Positions 9,228-18,505 of a stretch of DNA of 64,000 nt are shown piece by piece. This stretch comes from Saprospiraceae bacterium (GTDB lineage Bacteria; Bacteroidota; Bacteroidia; Chitinophagales; Saprospiraceae). The notes below the pieces were generated by a model. The model did no database searches. It had not been told where the DNA came from and saw nothing but the letters and a program-made list of their open reading frames with translations. The stretch lies in NCBI GenBank assembly GCA_019694295.1, contig JAIBCG010000008.1:1-64000 (forward strand). Direction: 5' to 3'. The number at the start of each line of letters is the position of its first letter. Position 1 is the first letter of the stretch. A program made the translations under genes and the position numbers.

Positions 9228-12200
9228 TTAATGATATGCTACATTTTGAATTTTCTTATTATTCAGCCTGAATAATTCTGGTGCCGAATTGTTGTTAGCA
9301 AGTAGCAGATAAGGAGTTTTGGCACTACCCAGTGTAAATAAAATCATATCTTTGGTATTACCATCAGCGTAGAATCCGGTGTAATATGCCGGCAATGGTT
9401 CAAAATTTCCCTTACCATCACCAAGCAGAATAAGGCCTGTACCTGCATCGTATCTTTGGGTTTCTACTTCGGTGTCAAAATTATTGCCACTTATGATGAT
9501 ATCCGTATTACCGTCTTCGTTGAGGTCTTGTGTAATGATTGCATTAACCGGAGCAATCTGCGCCATGATGTTTAGGTTTTTTTGGGAATATTTGCCATTT
9601 TCATTGATAAACAAAACGGAAGCAAACTCAGTCGCAGTAAGTTTGAGTGCTTTGTCGAGTTTGTCATCACCTAATATGTCGCCAATATCTGCATTTGCAA
9701 AATCCTTGTAGGTTTTAAATCGCTCTTTTATGAAAGGCATTTGCTCAGACGAACACTGTCTGCCCCTTACAGGCACCACCTTACCTTTGTAATCTTTGGT
9801 AAGTACTATATCATTGGTACCATTTCCGTCAAAATCTGCTGAATAAACTGTAAATGGTTTTTCTGGCTTTGCCTTGAATTTCGTATTCAACCCAACGTTG
9901 CCTGCTATCAAGTCCATATCACCATCGTTGTCCACATCCGCCTCTGCTATACTGTACCACCACCCATGCGTGTCGGCCGTTCCTTTTGCAGTTGATACGT
10001 CAACAAATGAATTTCCTTTATTTTCATAAAAGCGGATGCCCATCCATTCTCCGACGAGTACAAGATCAGGCTTTTTGTCTTTGTTGAAATCTGTCCAGAT
10101 AAAGTCTGTGACAATACCCGGATTCATCAGATCTTTAGACCAAGCAGCAGTTACATCTTTCAATTTCCCTTTATCATTCATCAACAGCATCGAGCGGTCA
10201 GGGTACGGATACTTTCCGGCAACAGCTCTGCCTGCGACGAACAAGTCAATATCACCGTCACTGTCAAAGTCAGCTGCCTTCACACGCGAACCGGCAAAGA
10301 AGTCTTCAGGTACTGCACCATTCGCCTTTACAAACTGGCCTTTGCCTTCATTTATATAGAGCCGGTCCTGTAATGTTCTTGGATAATTGGCCATTTCACC
10401 ACCACCACCACTTACAACATACAGATCATTGTCACCATCTCCATCGATGTCAAAGAATACTGCATCCATATCTTCGCAGGCTTTGTCTGCATCCCATGGT
10501 TGTGAAGGAGATTTAACCAACTTGCCGGCTGCTGTCTGCAAATAAAGTACACCCGACTGATTGGCAGCACCACCTATATACAGGTCTTCGAGTCCGTCTC
10601 CATTGGCATCGCCTTTTGTGAGCTTTGGCCCGATGGTCGATTGCTTATGCGGCAACAACACTTCAGTGGCAAAGTCGTTGTAAGGATTTTCCTTGTGTAC
10701 AAAATCAAGACCAACAGACTCAGGATTGAGCTTTTCGACAATACCCGCTGACTCGTGAAACTTAGGAAGCGGTGTATTGCTTGCATCTGTGTATTTCAAC
10801 TCAAGCAGCTGATTTGCTTTCACATTTGAAAGTTTTTGAGTCTTTCCATCCGGCCATTGAACATATAAGGCATCCACTCTATTGAGCTTGCCTAAGCCAA
10901 AGTGGAGTTTTCTGTCCATTGCAGAACAATATCCGCGTGTAGGGCAGAGTTCTTGACTGTAGATGTCATTACCTGCTACTGCATAAACTTTTGTGTTTTC
11001 AGTAGGCTTGTCATGCTTTAGTGAAATGTTTAGGAAATTGTTTTCCTTTCTGTCTGCTGCTGTATTTTTATAAACAAATGCCTCATCATCTATATTGTTG
11101 ACAAGCAGATCGAGGTCGCCGTCGTTGTCGAGATCGCCATAGGCAGCACCATTTGACCAACTTGGTTCTGCAAGGCCCCATTCTTCTGCTACATTATCAA
11201 AAGCTATATGGCCATTGTTTTTGCCCATATAATTGCTAAGCTTAAACGAAGGCATTTTTTCGTACATTTCCTTTCGCATAGACATAGGTACTGAGCCACC
11301 ATTCTCTTTGCGTATTCGTTCCATTTCATTTCGGAAGTCGTTATCGCGTGCATACCTTTTGAAGCCATTGGAAATAAAATAATCCTTGAATCCGTCGTTA
11401 TCCGCATCAAAGAACAATGATGCCCAGCTCCATTCACTTTTAGCTACGTGTGCCAGATTGGCAATATTGCTGAATGTGTTGTTGCCGTTATTCAGTTGTA
11501 AAGCATTGAACATGTACTGATATTGGTACTTCAGGCTGTCTATATAATACCAGAAACCTTTTACATCCATGGAAGTCATCAGTGTTTTTCCCATAAAATG
11601 ATCGTCTGTGGCCATATCTACTACACCAATATCGGGCAATCCGTCATTGTTGATATCGTTCACATCTACACCCATGCCATAGAACTCAATCTGTCTGGTC
11701 ATCTGCTTGGTCATGTCGGTAAAAGTGCCGTTTTTGTTGTTGATAAACATAAAGTCCGGTACCGAATAATCATTTGCTACGTATATGTCTGTCCAACCAT
11801 CATTATTAAGGTCGGTAGTTACAAGCCCAAGTCCGTATCCGTACCGAACCACACCCGCCTGTTCAGTGATGTCAAGGTATTTATTTCCATCATTGCGATA
11901 CAATTTTCCACTGGCATTCAGCAAATTCTGATGATTTTTCAGATCCTGAAATACCTGGTGGAGTACAACGCCTTCATATTTGCTCTCATTCATGACGTAG
12001 CAGTCCAAGTCGCCATCCTTGTCCATATCAAAGAATGAAGCCTGGGTGCCGATACCTTTGTCGTCGAGCCCGTATTCTGTCGCCTTTTCGGTAAATGTAA
12101 GATTGCCATTATTGATGAATAACAGGTTAGACCGTGTTTCCGGATTATTCATATTGCCTCCCTGCACTACATAGATATCGAGAAAACCGTCGTTGTTGAC

Positions 12201-12581
12201 ATCAGCCATTGTTACACCGGTTGACCAGTTTTTCTTTCCTATTCCGGCAGTAGCCGAAATATCTTTGAATTTCAAATTGCCCTGGTTAAGATATAGCTTA
12301 TTGGGACCTTGGTTTGCTGTAAAAAATACATCTGCCAAACCATCATTATTGATGTCACCTACTGCTACTCCACCTCCATGAAAGAAGTAAGGATAGGAAA
12401 GGATATTGTCTTCGGTTTCTGCATTTTCTGTTATTGCATTTTTAAAATCAATGCCTGTTTCTGTACCAGCCATACTCACAAACAAAGAATCCTTGGCCTG
12501 TGTACTGCCTTCCTTCTGCTTACACCCATTTGCCACCAACAAAATGGACGCAACATAAAAAATTACTCGAAAATATCTCAT
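9228..12581 (-). CDS. Large VCBS/FG-GAP repeat lipoprotein with ASPIC/UnbV domain, paralogue
   Basis: A 1117-residue protein with the same plan as its downstream neighbour: lipoprotein signal (MRYFRVIFYVASILLVANG then Cys20), a first set of DxNxDGxxD propeller repeats, an ASPIC/UnbV domain (GYCSAMDRKLHFGLGKLN, YVQWPDGKTQ), and a second propeller set. The frame is open back to an ATG at 12686, but the extra 35 residues are basic and unlike a signal, so I chose the ATG at 12581, which begins a normal lipoprotein signal. The two paralogues match along their whole length in the order of blades but are diverged, so this is an old tandem duplication. Both probably bind calcium through the repeated acidic loops. 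Ligand and role are unknown; relatives often sit near polysaccharide uptake genes, but no SusC/D pair is adjacent here. Confidence 0.88.
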   Translation of the reverse strand: MRYFRVIFYVASILLVANGCKQKEGSTQAKDSLFVSMAGTETGIDFKNAITENAETEDNILSYPYFFHGGGVAVGDINNDGLADVFFTANQGPNKLYLNQGNLKFKDISATAGIGKKNWSTGVTMADVNNDGFLDIYVVQGGNMNNPETRSNLLFINNGNLTFTEKATEYGLDDKGIGTQASFFDMDKDGDLDCYVMNESKYEGVVLHQVFQDLKNHQNLLNASGKLYRNDGNKYLDITEQAGVVRYGYGLGLVTTDLNNDGWTDIYVANDYSVPDFMFINNKNGTFTDMTKQMTRQIEFYGMGVDVNDINNDGLPDIGVVDMATDDHFMGKTLMTSMDVKGFWYYIDSLKYQYQYMFNALQLNNGNNTFSNIANLAHVAKSEWSWASLFFDADNDGFKDYFISNGFKRYARDNDFRNEMERIRKENGGSVPMSMRKEMYEKMPSFKLSNYMGKNNGHIAFDNVAEEWGLAEPSWSNGAAYGDLDNDGDLDLLVNNIDDEAFVYKNTAADRKENNFLNISLKHDKPTENTKVYAVAGNDIYSQELCPTRGYCSAMDRKLHFGLGKLNRVDALYVQWPDGKTQKLSNVKANQLLELKYTDASNTPLPKFHESAGIVEKLNPESVGLDFVHKENPYNDFATEVLLPHKQSTIGPKLTKGDANGDGLEDLYIGGAANQSGVLYLQTAAGKLVKSPSQPWDADKACEDMDAVFFDIDGDGDNDLYVVSGGGGEMANYPRTLQDRLYINEGKGQFVKANGAVPEDFFAGSRVKAADFDSDGDIDLFVAGRAVAGKYPYPDRSMLLMNDKGKLKDVTAAWSKDLMNPGIVTDFIWTDFNKDKKPDLVLVGEWMGIRFYENKGNSFVDVSTAKGTADTHGWWYSIAEADVDNDGDMDLIAGNVGLNTKFKAKPEKPFTVYSADFDGNGTNDIVLTKDYKGKVVPVRGRQCSSEQMPFIKERFKTYKDFANADIGDILGDDKLDKALKLTATEFASVLFINENGKYSQKNLNIMAQIAPVNAIITQDLNEDGNTDIIISGNNFDTEVETQRYDAGTGLILLGDGKGNFEPLPAYYTGFYADGNTKDMILFTLGSAKTPYLLLANNNSAPELFRLNNKKIQNVAYH

Positions 12582-12760
12582 ATATGATATATTTATCTTT
12601 GAAATTACGTAAGTAAAACAAATTAGTTGTGTTTTGCGGCGTCTCATTATACCCTGCCTTGGGTAAAAGTGGGTATTCAAAATCAAATATTGGCTAACAT
12701 TCGATCACAATAAAATATAAATCGGTCAGACACACTCCTTTTTATGAACGCTTTATTCAA

Positions 12761-12808
12761 GCGAATGATTCGCATTTGAATCTGATTTTTATTTACTGCA
12801 TACATTGA
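12761..12808 (+). promoter_or_regulatory. Possible promoter and operator upstream of the small lipoprotein gene
   Basis: The 276-base divergent gap 12582-12857 holds a perfect 6-1-6 inverted repeat, GCGAATGATTCGC (12761-12773). A TTTG follows at 12775-12778, then after 22 bases TACATTGA (12801-12808), one mismatch from the TAnnTTTG box. The layout suggests an operator next to a -33 element. No convincing promoter was found for the VCBS operon in the same gap. Confidence 0.3.
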
Positions 12809-12857
12809 TTGCAACAAGCAAAGCTTTTTCTCGTTTGAAAAATAAAAAAAAACAAGA

Positions 12858-13499
12858 ATGAAGTACATCAATCTGACCTTATTATTGCTGCTGTTCATCG
12901 CATGCGCCCAGAAGGAAAATACCGGCGATACAGGCAATAAGACAGAAAAACCGGTTGAAGAAAAACTAGATTTTTTCGCAGAAAATGATTCGTCAGCATG
13001 GTACAAAAAGTATCCTATGCTTAGAGAAAGTACTACCGATACTCCTTTCGATTCATTAAGTCTTCAGCAAAAGTTTCAAATGCTCGAATCAAGAGCCTTC
13101 TTCAAAGACAGAAAATATGAGCCCGGAGCGTTTGGAGACAAATATTATGCATTTCTGCGTGACACATCGAGAAACACTTTTGAAAAAGACCTGGTATGTA
13201 CACATATAAAATTCAAACCCGGCACTGCTGAGCTAGTGGGTCTTGACACAAAAGAACTGAACGATATCATTATGGCATCCTACAGTTCGCTCAATCTTTA
13301 TTTCAGGGTAAATGTTAATGCGACAGATGCTGCACTGCGTCAGGCAAGACTCGAAAGTGTTAAGAATGCCTTCACTCAGGCAAGAGTTAATTTGGCAAAA
13401 ATAATATTTGATGACAGTCTTTCGGGCAAAACATCAAGTGACGAGCTTGTATTACATTTGTTCCAGCATAAACCTGGTGATTCTGTGAAAAAGAAATAG
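12858..13499 (+). CDS. Small lipoprotein of unknown function
   Basis: A 213-residue protein with a clear lipoprotein signal (MKYINLTLLLLLFIA then Cys16), followed by a charged linker and a mostly helical acidic region. I do not recognise a domain. It is divergent from the VCBS operon and convergent with aroA, whose stop lies only 18 bases away, so it is probably transcribed alone. Residues after 40 contain several Tyr/Phe and Asp-Thr pairs but no obvious catalytic motif. It is likely a periplasm-facing membrane-anchored protein. Confidence 0.75.
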   Translation: MKYINLTLLLLLFIACAQKENTGDTGNKTEKPVEEKLDFFAENDSSAWYKKYPMLRESTTDTPFDSLSLQQKFQMLESRAFFKDRKYEPGAFGDKYYAFLRDTSRNTFEKDLVCTHIKFKPGTAELVGLDTKELNDIIMASYSSLNLYFRVNVNATDAALRQARLESVKNAFTQARVNLAKIIFDDSLSGKTSSDELVLHLFQHKPGDSVKKK

Positions 13500-13517
13500 T
13501 AGGATTAGCTTGAAATT

Positions 13518-14759
13518 TTATTTATCCGGTCGGGTTAATAGTTTGAGATGATTGAAAAAATCGGGATACGATTTTTTTACCAGTTGTGGATGCTCGATTT
13601 CTACTTCACCTGCCACGCTCAGCAATGAGGCCGCCATAACCATCCGGTGGTCGGCGTATGTGTTGATACGAATCTTGTCAAAGTTAGCTTTACCTTCCTG
13701 CAAATAATATTGAGTATTGGTCTTTTTGGCCATCCTTGGAGGAAGTTTTACCAAGTGAACACCGACTTTTGCAAGTTCGGCACTGACGGCTGCAATGCGG
13801 TCTGTCTCTTTATCTTTCAGTGTATCCAGGCCTTTGTACAACACTTGTACGCCCAAAACAGCACACATAAAGGCTATAGTCTGGAATAGGTCGGGGTTAT
13901 CGATAAAATCAAATTCAACAATCGTTGGAAGTATGATTTTTTCTGAACGTATGCGAATCCCATTTTCTGTAAAATCGGTTTGTACGCCAAATTTTTCCAT
14001 CCACCTGACAATCATTGAATCTCCTTGCAGTGAATCCGGCATCAACCCATACAGTTCAATCTGCGAACCCGGCAACAACGCACAAAAAGCAAAAAAGTAA
14101 GACGCTGACGACCAATCAGATTCTACCCGGAATGCTGTGAAGGAATATTTCCCGGGATGAATAAGTATTCTGCCATCACTTCTTTCTATGTGAATGCCGG
14201 AATGTTGCATCATCTTCAAAGTCATATCGAAATAAGGGGATGAAACCATTTTTCCTTTCAGTACAAGTGTAAGTCCACCTGACAGATAAGGCCCGATTAA
14301 GGCCAACGCACTTAAAAACTGGCTACTGACGGTGGCATCTACATGTATTACACTACCGGCCAAACCCAAGCCTGGCTGTATCTCAACCGGTGGGAATCCT
14401 TCTTTTTCGGTATAGTTAATACATGCGCCCATTTCATTTAACACATCCACAAGTATGCCTATCGGTCTTTCCTTCATACGATTATCGCCGGTGATAATGC
14501 ATCTCTGGTTTTGGTAAGCTTTAAGGGCAAGTAAAAACCTTAGTGCTGTACCGGCTTTACCACAATCGTATATGGCTGATTTTTGTGTAATTAATCGTTT
14601 AAGCACAAGTGTATCATCGGCAGAAGATAAACGTGCTGATTCGGCATCACGACCTGCCAAAGCGTACATGATGAGCAACCGGTTGCTGATGCTTTTGGAG
14701 CCTCCGGTATCGATTTGCCCTACTAATGCTTTCGTCAGGTGGGGCAGTATTACACTCAT
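13518..14759 (-). CDS. aroA: 3-phosphoshikimate 1-carboxyvinyltransferase (EPSP synthase)
   Basis: This enzyme transfers the enolpyruvyl group of PEP to shikimate 3-phosphate, the sixth step of the shikimate pathway. Visible signatures are GGSKSISNR near the N-terminus (phosphate and PEP-binding Lys, Ser, Arg), GKAGTALRF, GDNRMKERPIG, DFIDNPDLFQT with the DxxPDL core, and TYADHRMVMA near the C-terminus. The ORF can be read from 14825, but I chose ATG 14759 because it overlaps the osmC stop in an ATGA and gives a 413-residue protein that begins just before the conserved region; the extra 22 residues would lie entirely within osmC. It is the last gene of the phoH-osmC-aroA operon. GDNRMKERP differs somewhat from the GD.SMR.RP form common in proteobacterial enzymes but matches Bacteroidota ones as I recall them. 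Confidence 0.95.
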   Translation of the reverse strand: MSVILPHLTKALVGQIDTGGSKSISNRLLIMYALAGRDAESARLSSADDTLVLKRLITQKSAIYDCGKAGTALRFLLALKAYQNQRCIITGDNRMKERPIGILVDVLNEMGACINYTEKEGFPPVEIQPGLGLAGSVIHVDATVSSQFLSALALIGPYLSGGLTLVLKGKMVSSPYFDMTLKMMQHSGIHIERSDGRILIHPGKYSFTAFRVESDWSSASYFFAFCALLPGSQIELYGLMPDSLQGDSMIVRWMEKFGVQTDFTENGIRIRSEKIILPTIVEFDFIDNPDLFQTIAFMCAVLGVQVLYKGLDTLKDKETDRIAAVSAELAKVGVHLVKLPPRMAKKTNTQYYLQEGKANFDKIRINTYADHRMVMAASLLSVAGEVEIEHPQLVKKSYPDFFNHLKLLTRPDK

Positions 14760-15169
14760 AGATTCTTCCAATGAAACTTCACATTCTGCACTATATCCGG
14801 GTGGAGAGATTTTGCTACCGGACAATTATATGCTGTATGTTCGAGCATCTTTTTTTCTTTATCGGAATAATCTCGGTCGGGCATGTACAGATCTACATCA
14901 ATACCTGAAATCCTTCGTGGGTCTGAACCCATGTGCTTCATGATGGTAATGCGGGTACCGTCGATGTCGATATTGTGTGCGTCAGCCAGTATGCCCATTA
15001 CTGTCACCATACAGATGCCCAAAGATGTTGCTGCCAGATCTGTAGGCGAAAATGCTTCTCCTTTACCGTGATTATCAACAGGAGCATCGGTGACGATTAC
15101 GTTGCCGGAGCGGAGGTGGATGGATTCTGCTCTCAGTCCGCCTTTGTAGAGTATTTCTGCTGTGTTCAT
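14756..15169 (-). CDS. OsmC/Ohr family protein, likely peroxide-reducing
   Basis: A 137-residue OsmC-fold protein. The two family cysteines are present in ATSLGICMVTVMG and HTAYNCPVAKSL, which in OsmC/Ohr enzymes form the peroxidatic and resolving pair that reduces organic hydroperoxides. It overlaps phoH upstream and aroA downstream by ATGA on each side, indicating translational coupling. Length is normal. Whether the substrate is an organic hydroperoxide or something else cannot be told from the sequence. Confidence 0.9.
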   Translation of the reverse strand: MNTAEILYKGGLRAESIHLRSGNVIVTDAPVDNHGKGEAFSPTDLAATSLGICMVTVMGILADAHNIDIDGTRITIMKHMGSDPRRISGIDVDLYMPDRDYSDKEKKMLEHTAYNCPVAKSLHPDIVQNVKFHWKNL

Positions 15170-16191
15170 TCTGTTGTTTTTATATCGTTTTGAGGTGATT
15201 CTTTATGTTTTTCTAATTCTTTAATCTGTTTTTGCTGTTCGTGATAGCTGTCATAAGCCTTGATGATAGCCTTCACTATCCTGTGCCTGACCACATCTTC
15301 GGTTGACAGTTCTACAATGCCTACACCCGGAATATCTTTCAGTAGGTTCAACGACAGACGAAGGCCCGACTTTTGGTGATGAGGGAGGTCTATCTGGGTG
15401 AGGTCACCTGTAATGATGCATTTGGCAGAAGGCCCCAAACGCGTCAGGAACATTTTGAGTTGTACAGTAGTGGCATTCTGAGCTTCATCGAGTATAATGA
15501 ATGAATTATCGAGTGTACGCCCACGCATGAAAGCAAGTGGTGCTATTTCAATGATTCTGTTGGTCATGAAATAGTTGAGCTTTTCGAGTGGTATCATATC
15601 ATCAAGTGCGTCATACAGAGGGCGCAGGTAGGGATCCACTTTTTCTTTCATGTCGCCCGGAAGAAAACCCAGACTTTCTCCGGCTTCCACAGCAGGTCTT
15701 GTCAGGATAATTTTTTTTACGGTTTTGTTACGCAGCGCACGTACAGCCAGCGCTACAGCAGTATAGGTTTTGCCGGTACCGGCAGGCCCAATGGCGAACA
15801 CCACGTCATTGGCATCGGCACTTTCTACGAGTAGTTTCTGATTTTTGGTCTTAGCTTTTATTACTTTTCCTTCACGACCATAGACCAAAGCTGCTGACCC
15901 ATCGGTAGGTGCTATTTTGGTTTCGAAAGGATTTTCGCCTGCCAGCAAATCTTCCACTGTCTGTGTTGACAACTCTTTGTGCGACTTCAGTATCCTTATC
16001 ATCATTTCTACCTTGGCTTTGGCATTCTGAGTTTCCTTTTTACTGCCACTTAATTTAAGCTGACTTCCACGCGATGTAAAGGTGACATCCGGGAATGCAT
16101 TCTTTAATAAAGTAAGTTTAATATTTTGTTCTCCGTAGAGCTCCATTGGCTCGACTTCTTCAATGTGCAATACAATTTCGCTATTCGACAC
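15166..16191 (-). CDS. PhoH family ATPase
   Basis: A cytoplasmic P-loop ATPase of the PhoH/YbeZ type, linked in other bacteria to RNA metabolism and ribosome assembly. An N-terminal small domain of about 80 residues (EEVEPMELYGEQNIKLTLL and after) resembles the family's KH-like region. Walker A is GPAGTGKT and Walker B is FIILDEAQN, followed by LTRLGPSAKCIITGDLTQ. The frame can be read from ATG 16260, but the first 23 residues look unlike the family. I prefer the GTG at 16191 (V-S-N-S-E-I-V-L-H), which puts the conserved start right at the N-terminus; ATG 16260 or 16248 cannot be excluded. It heads the operon with osmC and aroA and is divergent from the SAM hydrolase gene. Confidence 0.92.
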   Translation of the reverse strand: MSNSEIVLHIEEVEPMELYGEQNIKLTLLKNAFPDVTFTSRGSQLKLSGSKKETQNAKAKVEMMIRILKSHKELSTQTVEDLLAGENPFETKIAPTDGSAALVYGREGKVIKAKTKNQKLLVESADANDVVFAIGPAGTGKTYTAVALAVRALRNKTVKKIILTRPAVEAGESLGFLPGDMKEKVDPYLRPLYDALDDMIPLEKLNYFMTNRIIEIAPLAFMRGRTLDNSFIILDEAQNATTVQLKMFLTRLGPSAKCIITGDLTQIDLPHHQKSGLRLSLNLLKDIPGVGIVELSTEDVVRHRIVKAIIKAYDSYHEQQKQIKELEKHKESPQNDIKTTE

Positions 16192-16323
16192 GTTCTGATT
16201 TTTGTTAAAAATTAATATTCGGCTACAATTTACAATTTCTGTAAACATCAAACAATCCAAACTTAATGGTTTTATTTAATTTTGCAGAAATTATTTTTAA
16301 TTCACATTTAGATTCAATACATT

Positions 16324-17097
16324 TTGGATAAAAAAAACATCCTTACACTTACTACAGATCTCGGTATCAGAGATTATTATACTGCCATTCTCAAGGGTGA
16401 GGCCTTGAAAACGGCACCTGACATCAGTATTATAGACATCACACACCAGATAATGGATTACAATCTGAGTCGAGCTGCTTTTATTTTCAAGAATGCGTAT
16501 TATCATTTTCCTGAAAATACTATCCATTTTGTGGCAGTCAATTCTGACCGAACCGATTGCCCACAGTTCCTGGTTTTCAGGCATAGAAATCATTATTTCA
16601 TCGGGCCCGATAATGGTTTTTTTTCACTTGTATTCGATGAAGATCCGGATCTTATTTTTCCCGTCCATTATGACAAGGCAGACAAATTTCCACTTAAAAA
16701 AGTTCTGCAAACCGGGCTAAAAACCATACTTGAAGAAAAATTTTCAGCTCTTGGCAACCCAATTAGTAAATATCAGAAAAAACTGGCCTTCCACCCGGTG
16801 ACCGGAAGTGCTTTAATCCGTGGATCGGTCATTCACATAGACAATTTCGACAATGTGGTGGTCAACATTCACCACGAACTGTTTGAATACATTCGTCAGG
16901 GTCGAAACTATGAGATTTATTACAAAAGATGGGACCCGATAACCAGCATTTCTGAACACTATCAGGACGTACCGGTAGGTGAAGTGCTGGCGAGATTTAA
17001 TTCATCGGAGTATCTCGAGATAGCCGTAAATATGGGCAGAGCATCTACTTTGCTCGGACTTGAAACAGATGACAGCATACAAATCGATTTTCTATGA
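16324..17097 (+). CDS. S-adenosyl-L-methionine hydroxide adenosyltransferase family protein (DUF62)
   Basis: A 257-residue protein of the DUF62 family, related to SAM fluorinase/chlorinase. Most members use hydroxide to split SAM into adenosine and methionine. Family marks are TLTTDLGIRDYYTAILKG at the N-terminus, the following SIIDITHQI and FVAVN segments, and GPDNGFFSLVF. The start is TTG at 16324: the frame has a stop at 16309 and no ATG between, and M-D-K-K-N-I-L-T-L fits the family N-terminus. A run of eight A lies in codons 2-5. It overlaps the next gene by ATGA. Its physiological role in these bacteria is unknown. Confidence 0.9.
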   Translation: MDKKNILTLTTDLGIRDYYTAILKGEALKTAPDISIIDITHQIMDYNLSRAAFIFKNAYYHFPENTIHFVAVNSDRTDCPQFLVFRHRNHYFIGPDNGFFSLVFDEDPDLIFPVHYDKADKFPLKKVLQTGLKTILEEKFSALGNPISKYQKKLAFHPVTGSALIRGSVIHIDNFDNVVVNIHHELFEYIRQGRNYEIYYKRWDPITSISEHYQDVPVGEVLARFNSSEYLEIAVNMGRASTLLGLETDDSIQIDFL

Positions 17098-17393
17098 GCA
17101 ATCCGGTAAAACGAATCGTAAAGATGCAGTTCAAGGTCGAAGAAACTGCTAATTTTATCAATATTTTTCTGGAAAGTAAGCCGTTGATACGCGCTTTTCC
17201 GGGATGCAACCATGTTGAGCTGCTTCGACATTCAGAAGACACTACTATAATGTTTACCCTAAGCCATTGGGAGAGCGAAGAAAATCTGGAGCAGTACCGC
17301 CAGTCGGAACTATTCAAAAGTACTTGGGCAAAGACAAAAGTATTGTTCAGAGAAAAAGCCCAAGCCTGGACACTCGAAGAATTTAAACCCTAA
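17094..17393 (+). CDS. Antibiotic biosynthesis monooxygenase (ABM) fold protein
   Basis: A 99-residue protein with the ABM ferredoxin-like fold: a strand plus FLESKPLIRAFPGCNHVELL, then a strand with HWESEENLEQYRQSELFKST. Relatives include quinol monooxygenases and haem-degrading enzymes, but the small size gives no substrate. The ATG overlaps the preceding stop and the next gene begins about 15 bases after its end, so it sits inside the SAM hydrolase-ABM-aroB operon. Cytoplasmic, no signal. Confidence 0.82.
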   Translation: MSNPVKRIVKMQFKVEETANFINIFLESKPLIRAFPGCNHVELLRHSEDTTIMFTLSHWESEENLEQYRQSELFKSTWAKTKVLFREKAQAWTLEEFKP

Positions 17394-17408
17394 CGACCAT
17401 TGTATCAG

Positions 17409-18455
17409 ATGTCGCATAATACGGCTGTTATCTGGCAGAACTGGCACCACCTGAACAATATCATGGAGGGCAATTACTCAAAAATTATATTGCTGACGGA
17501 TACAGTTGTAGCTAAGCATTGTCTAGGATATTTTAGAGAAAAATTCAGGCGAAACATTGACCACGTCATAACCATTGAAGCAGGGGAAGAGAACAAATCG
17601 ATGATGAGTGCTGCATCCATCTGGCAAGAACTTAACTTGTGTAAAGCAGACAGAAAAAGTCTGTTGATCTGCCTCGGCGGAGGAATGATTTGTGACCTGG
17701 GTGGATTCGCAGCATCGGTATATAAACGCGGGATAAAGACCATGTACGTACCTACCACTTTACTAGCTATGACGGATGCAAGTATAGGCGGAAAGACCGC
17801 CATAGATTTCGAAGGAATCAAGAATCTCATTGGCAGTTTCCATTTGCCTGACAGTATTTTTATCGATACACATTTTCTTGCCACATTACCTGCTGCCGAA
17901 TGGCTCAACGGCTATGCTGAAATCATCAAACACGCCATAATTGCCGATGCAGAGTTATGGAATTTACTTAACCCTGAGCATTTTAGACCAACCATAATTT
18001 CGGACGACCTTTTAACCAGATCTATAAACATAAAGCAATCTATAGTTGCAGTTGATCCATTTGAGCAAACGGAAAGGAAGAAACTCAACTTCGGTCACAC
18101 GGCAGGTCATGCACTGGAGGCATATTTTTTTAACAAAGAAAAAACACTTTCACATGGTCAGGCTGTGGCAGCCGGCATGATTATCGAATCGTACATCAAT
18201 ATGTGTTCGGGCAAGTTGAGTGAAAAAACTTATGAACAAATCAGAGATTTTATCCTAAAATATTTTCCGGCCATTGGCTTCAAAAATGAAGAAATAGCAG
18301 ATGTGGCAGAGCTATGCAAGCATGACAAAAAACGCGAATTCGGCACATTGACCATTACCAAAATTATTGCCATCGGCCTGTGCGAACCCGATCTGTTGAT
18401 AACTGAACAGCAGTTAAAAGAAGGTCTTGAAGCATATATTCGTGCTACATCATAA
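17409..18455 (+). CDS. aroB: 3-dehydroquinate synthase
   Basis: This NAD-dependent metalloenzyme converts DAHP to 3-dehydroquinate, the second step of the shikimate pathway. Visible signatures are CLGGGMICDLGGFAAS (nucleotide-binding glycines), VPTTLLAMTDASIGGKTAID (active-site Lys and Asp), NGYAEIIKHA with a metal-binding Glu, NFGHTAGHALE with metal-binding His, and SHGQAVAAGM. Length is 348 residues from ATG 17409, close to the family norm; a TTG at 17400 would add three residues. It is the third gene of a tight operon, and aroA lies in the divergent operon 1.5 kb away. Confidence 0.96.
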   Translation: MSHNTAVIWQNWHHLNNIMEGNYSKIILLTDTVVAKHCLGYFREKFRRNIDHVITIEAGEENKSMMSAASIWQELNLCKADRKSLLICLGGGMICDLGGFAASVYKRGIKTMYVPTTLLAMTDASIGGKTAIDFEGIKNLIGSFHLPDSIFIDTHFLATLPAAEWLNGYAEIIKHAIIADAELWNLLNPEHFRPTIISDDLLTRSINIKQSIVAVDPFEQTERKKLNFGHTAGHALEAYFFNKEKTLSHGQAVAAGMIIESYINMCSGKLSEKTYEQIRDFILKYFPAIGFKNEEIADVAELCKHDKKREFGTLTITKIIAIGLCEPDLLITEQQLKEGLEAYIRATS

Positions 18456-18475
18456 ATATTGCAACAGTTAATTCA

Positions 18476-18483
18476 TATATTTG
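18476..18483 (+). promoter_or_regulatory. -7 box upstream of the PBP1A gene
   Basis: TATATTTG matches the TAnnTTTG -7 element and lies 22 bases before the ATG at 18506. No clear TTTG is found at the usual distance upstream, so the promoter may be weak or activator-dependent. It would allow expression apart from aroB. Confidence 0.35.
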
Positions 18484-18505
18484 CTACAAATTACTGATTA
18501 TTAAA

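Noticed and set aside
5834-12581. Repeated DNA motifs that might be a CRISPR or tandem repeat
   Set aside because: The repetition is at the protein level (DxNxDGxxD blades); DNA units vary and have no constant spacer length.
12683-13006. 107-residue minus-strand ORF
   Set aside because: It overlaps the real lipoprotein gene on the other strand and has no recognisable features or promoter.
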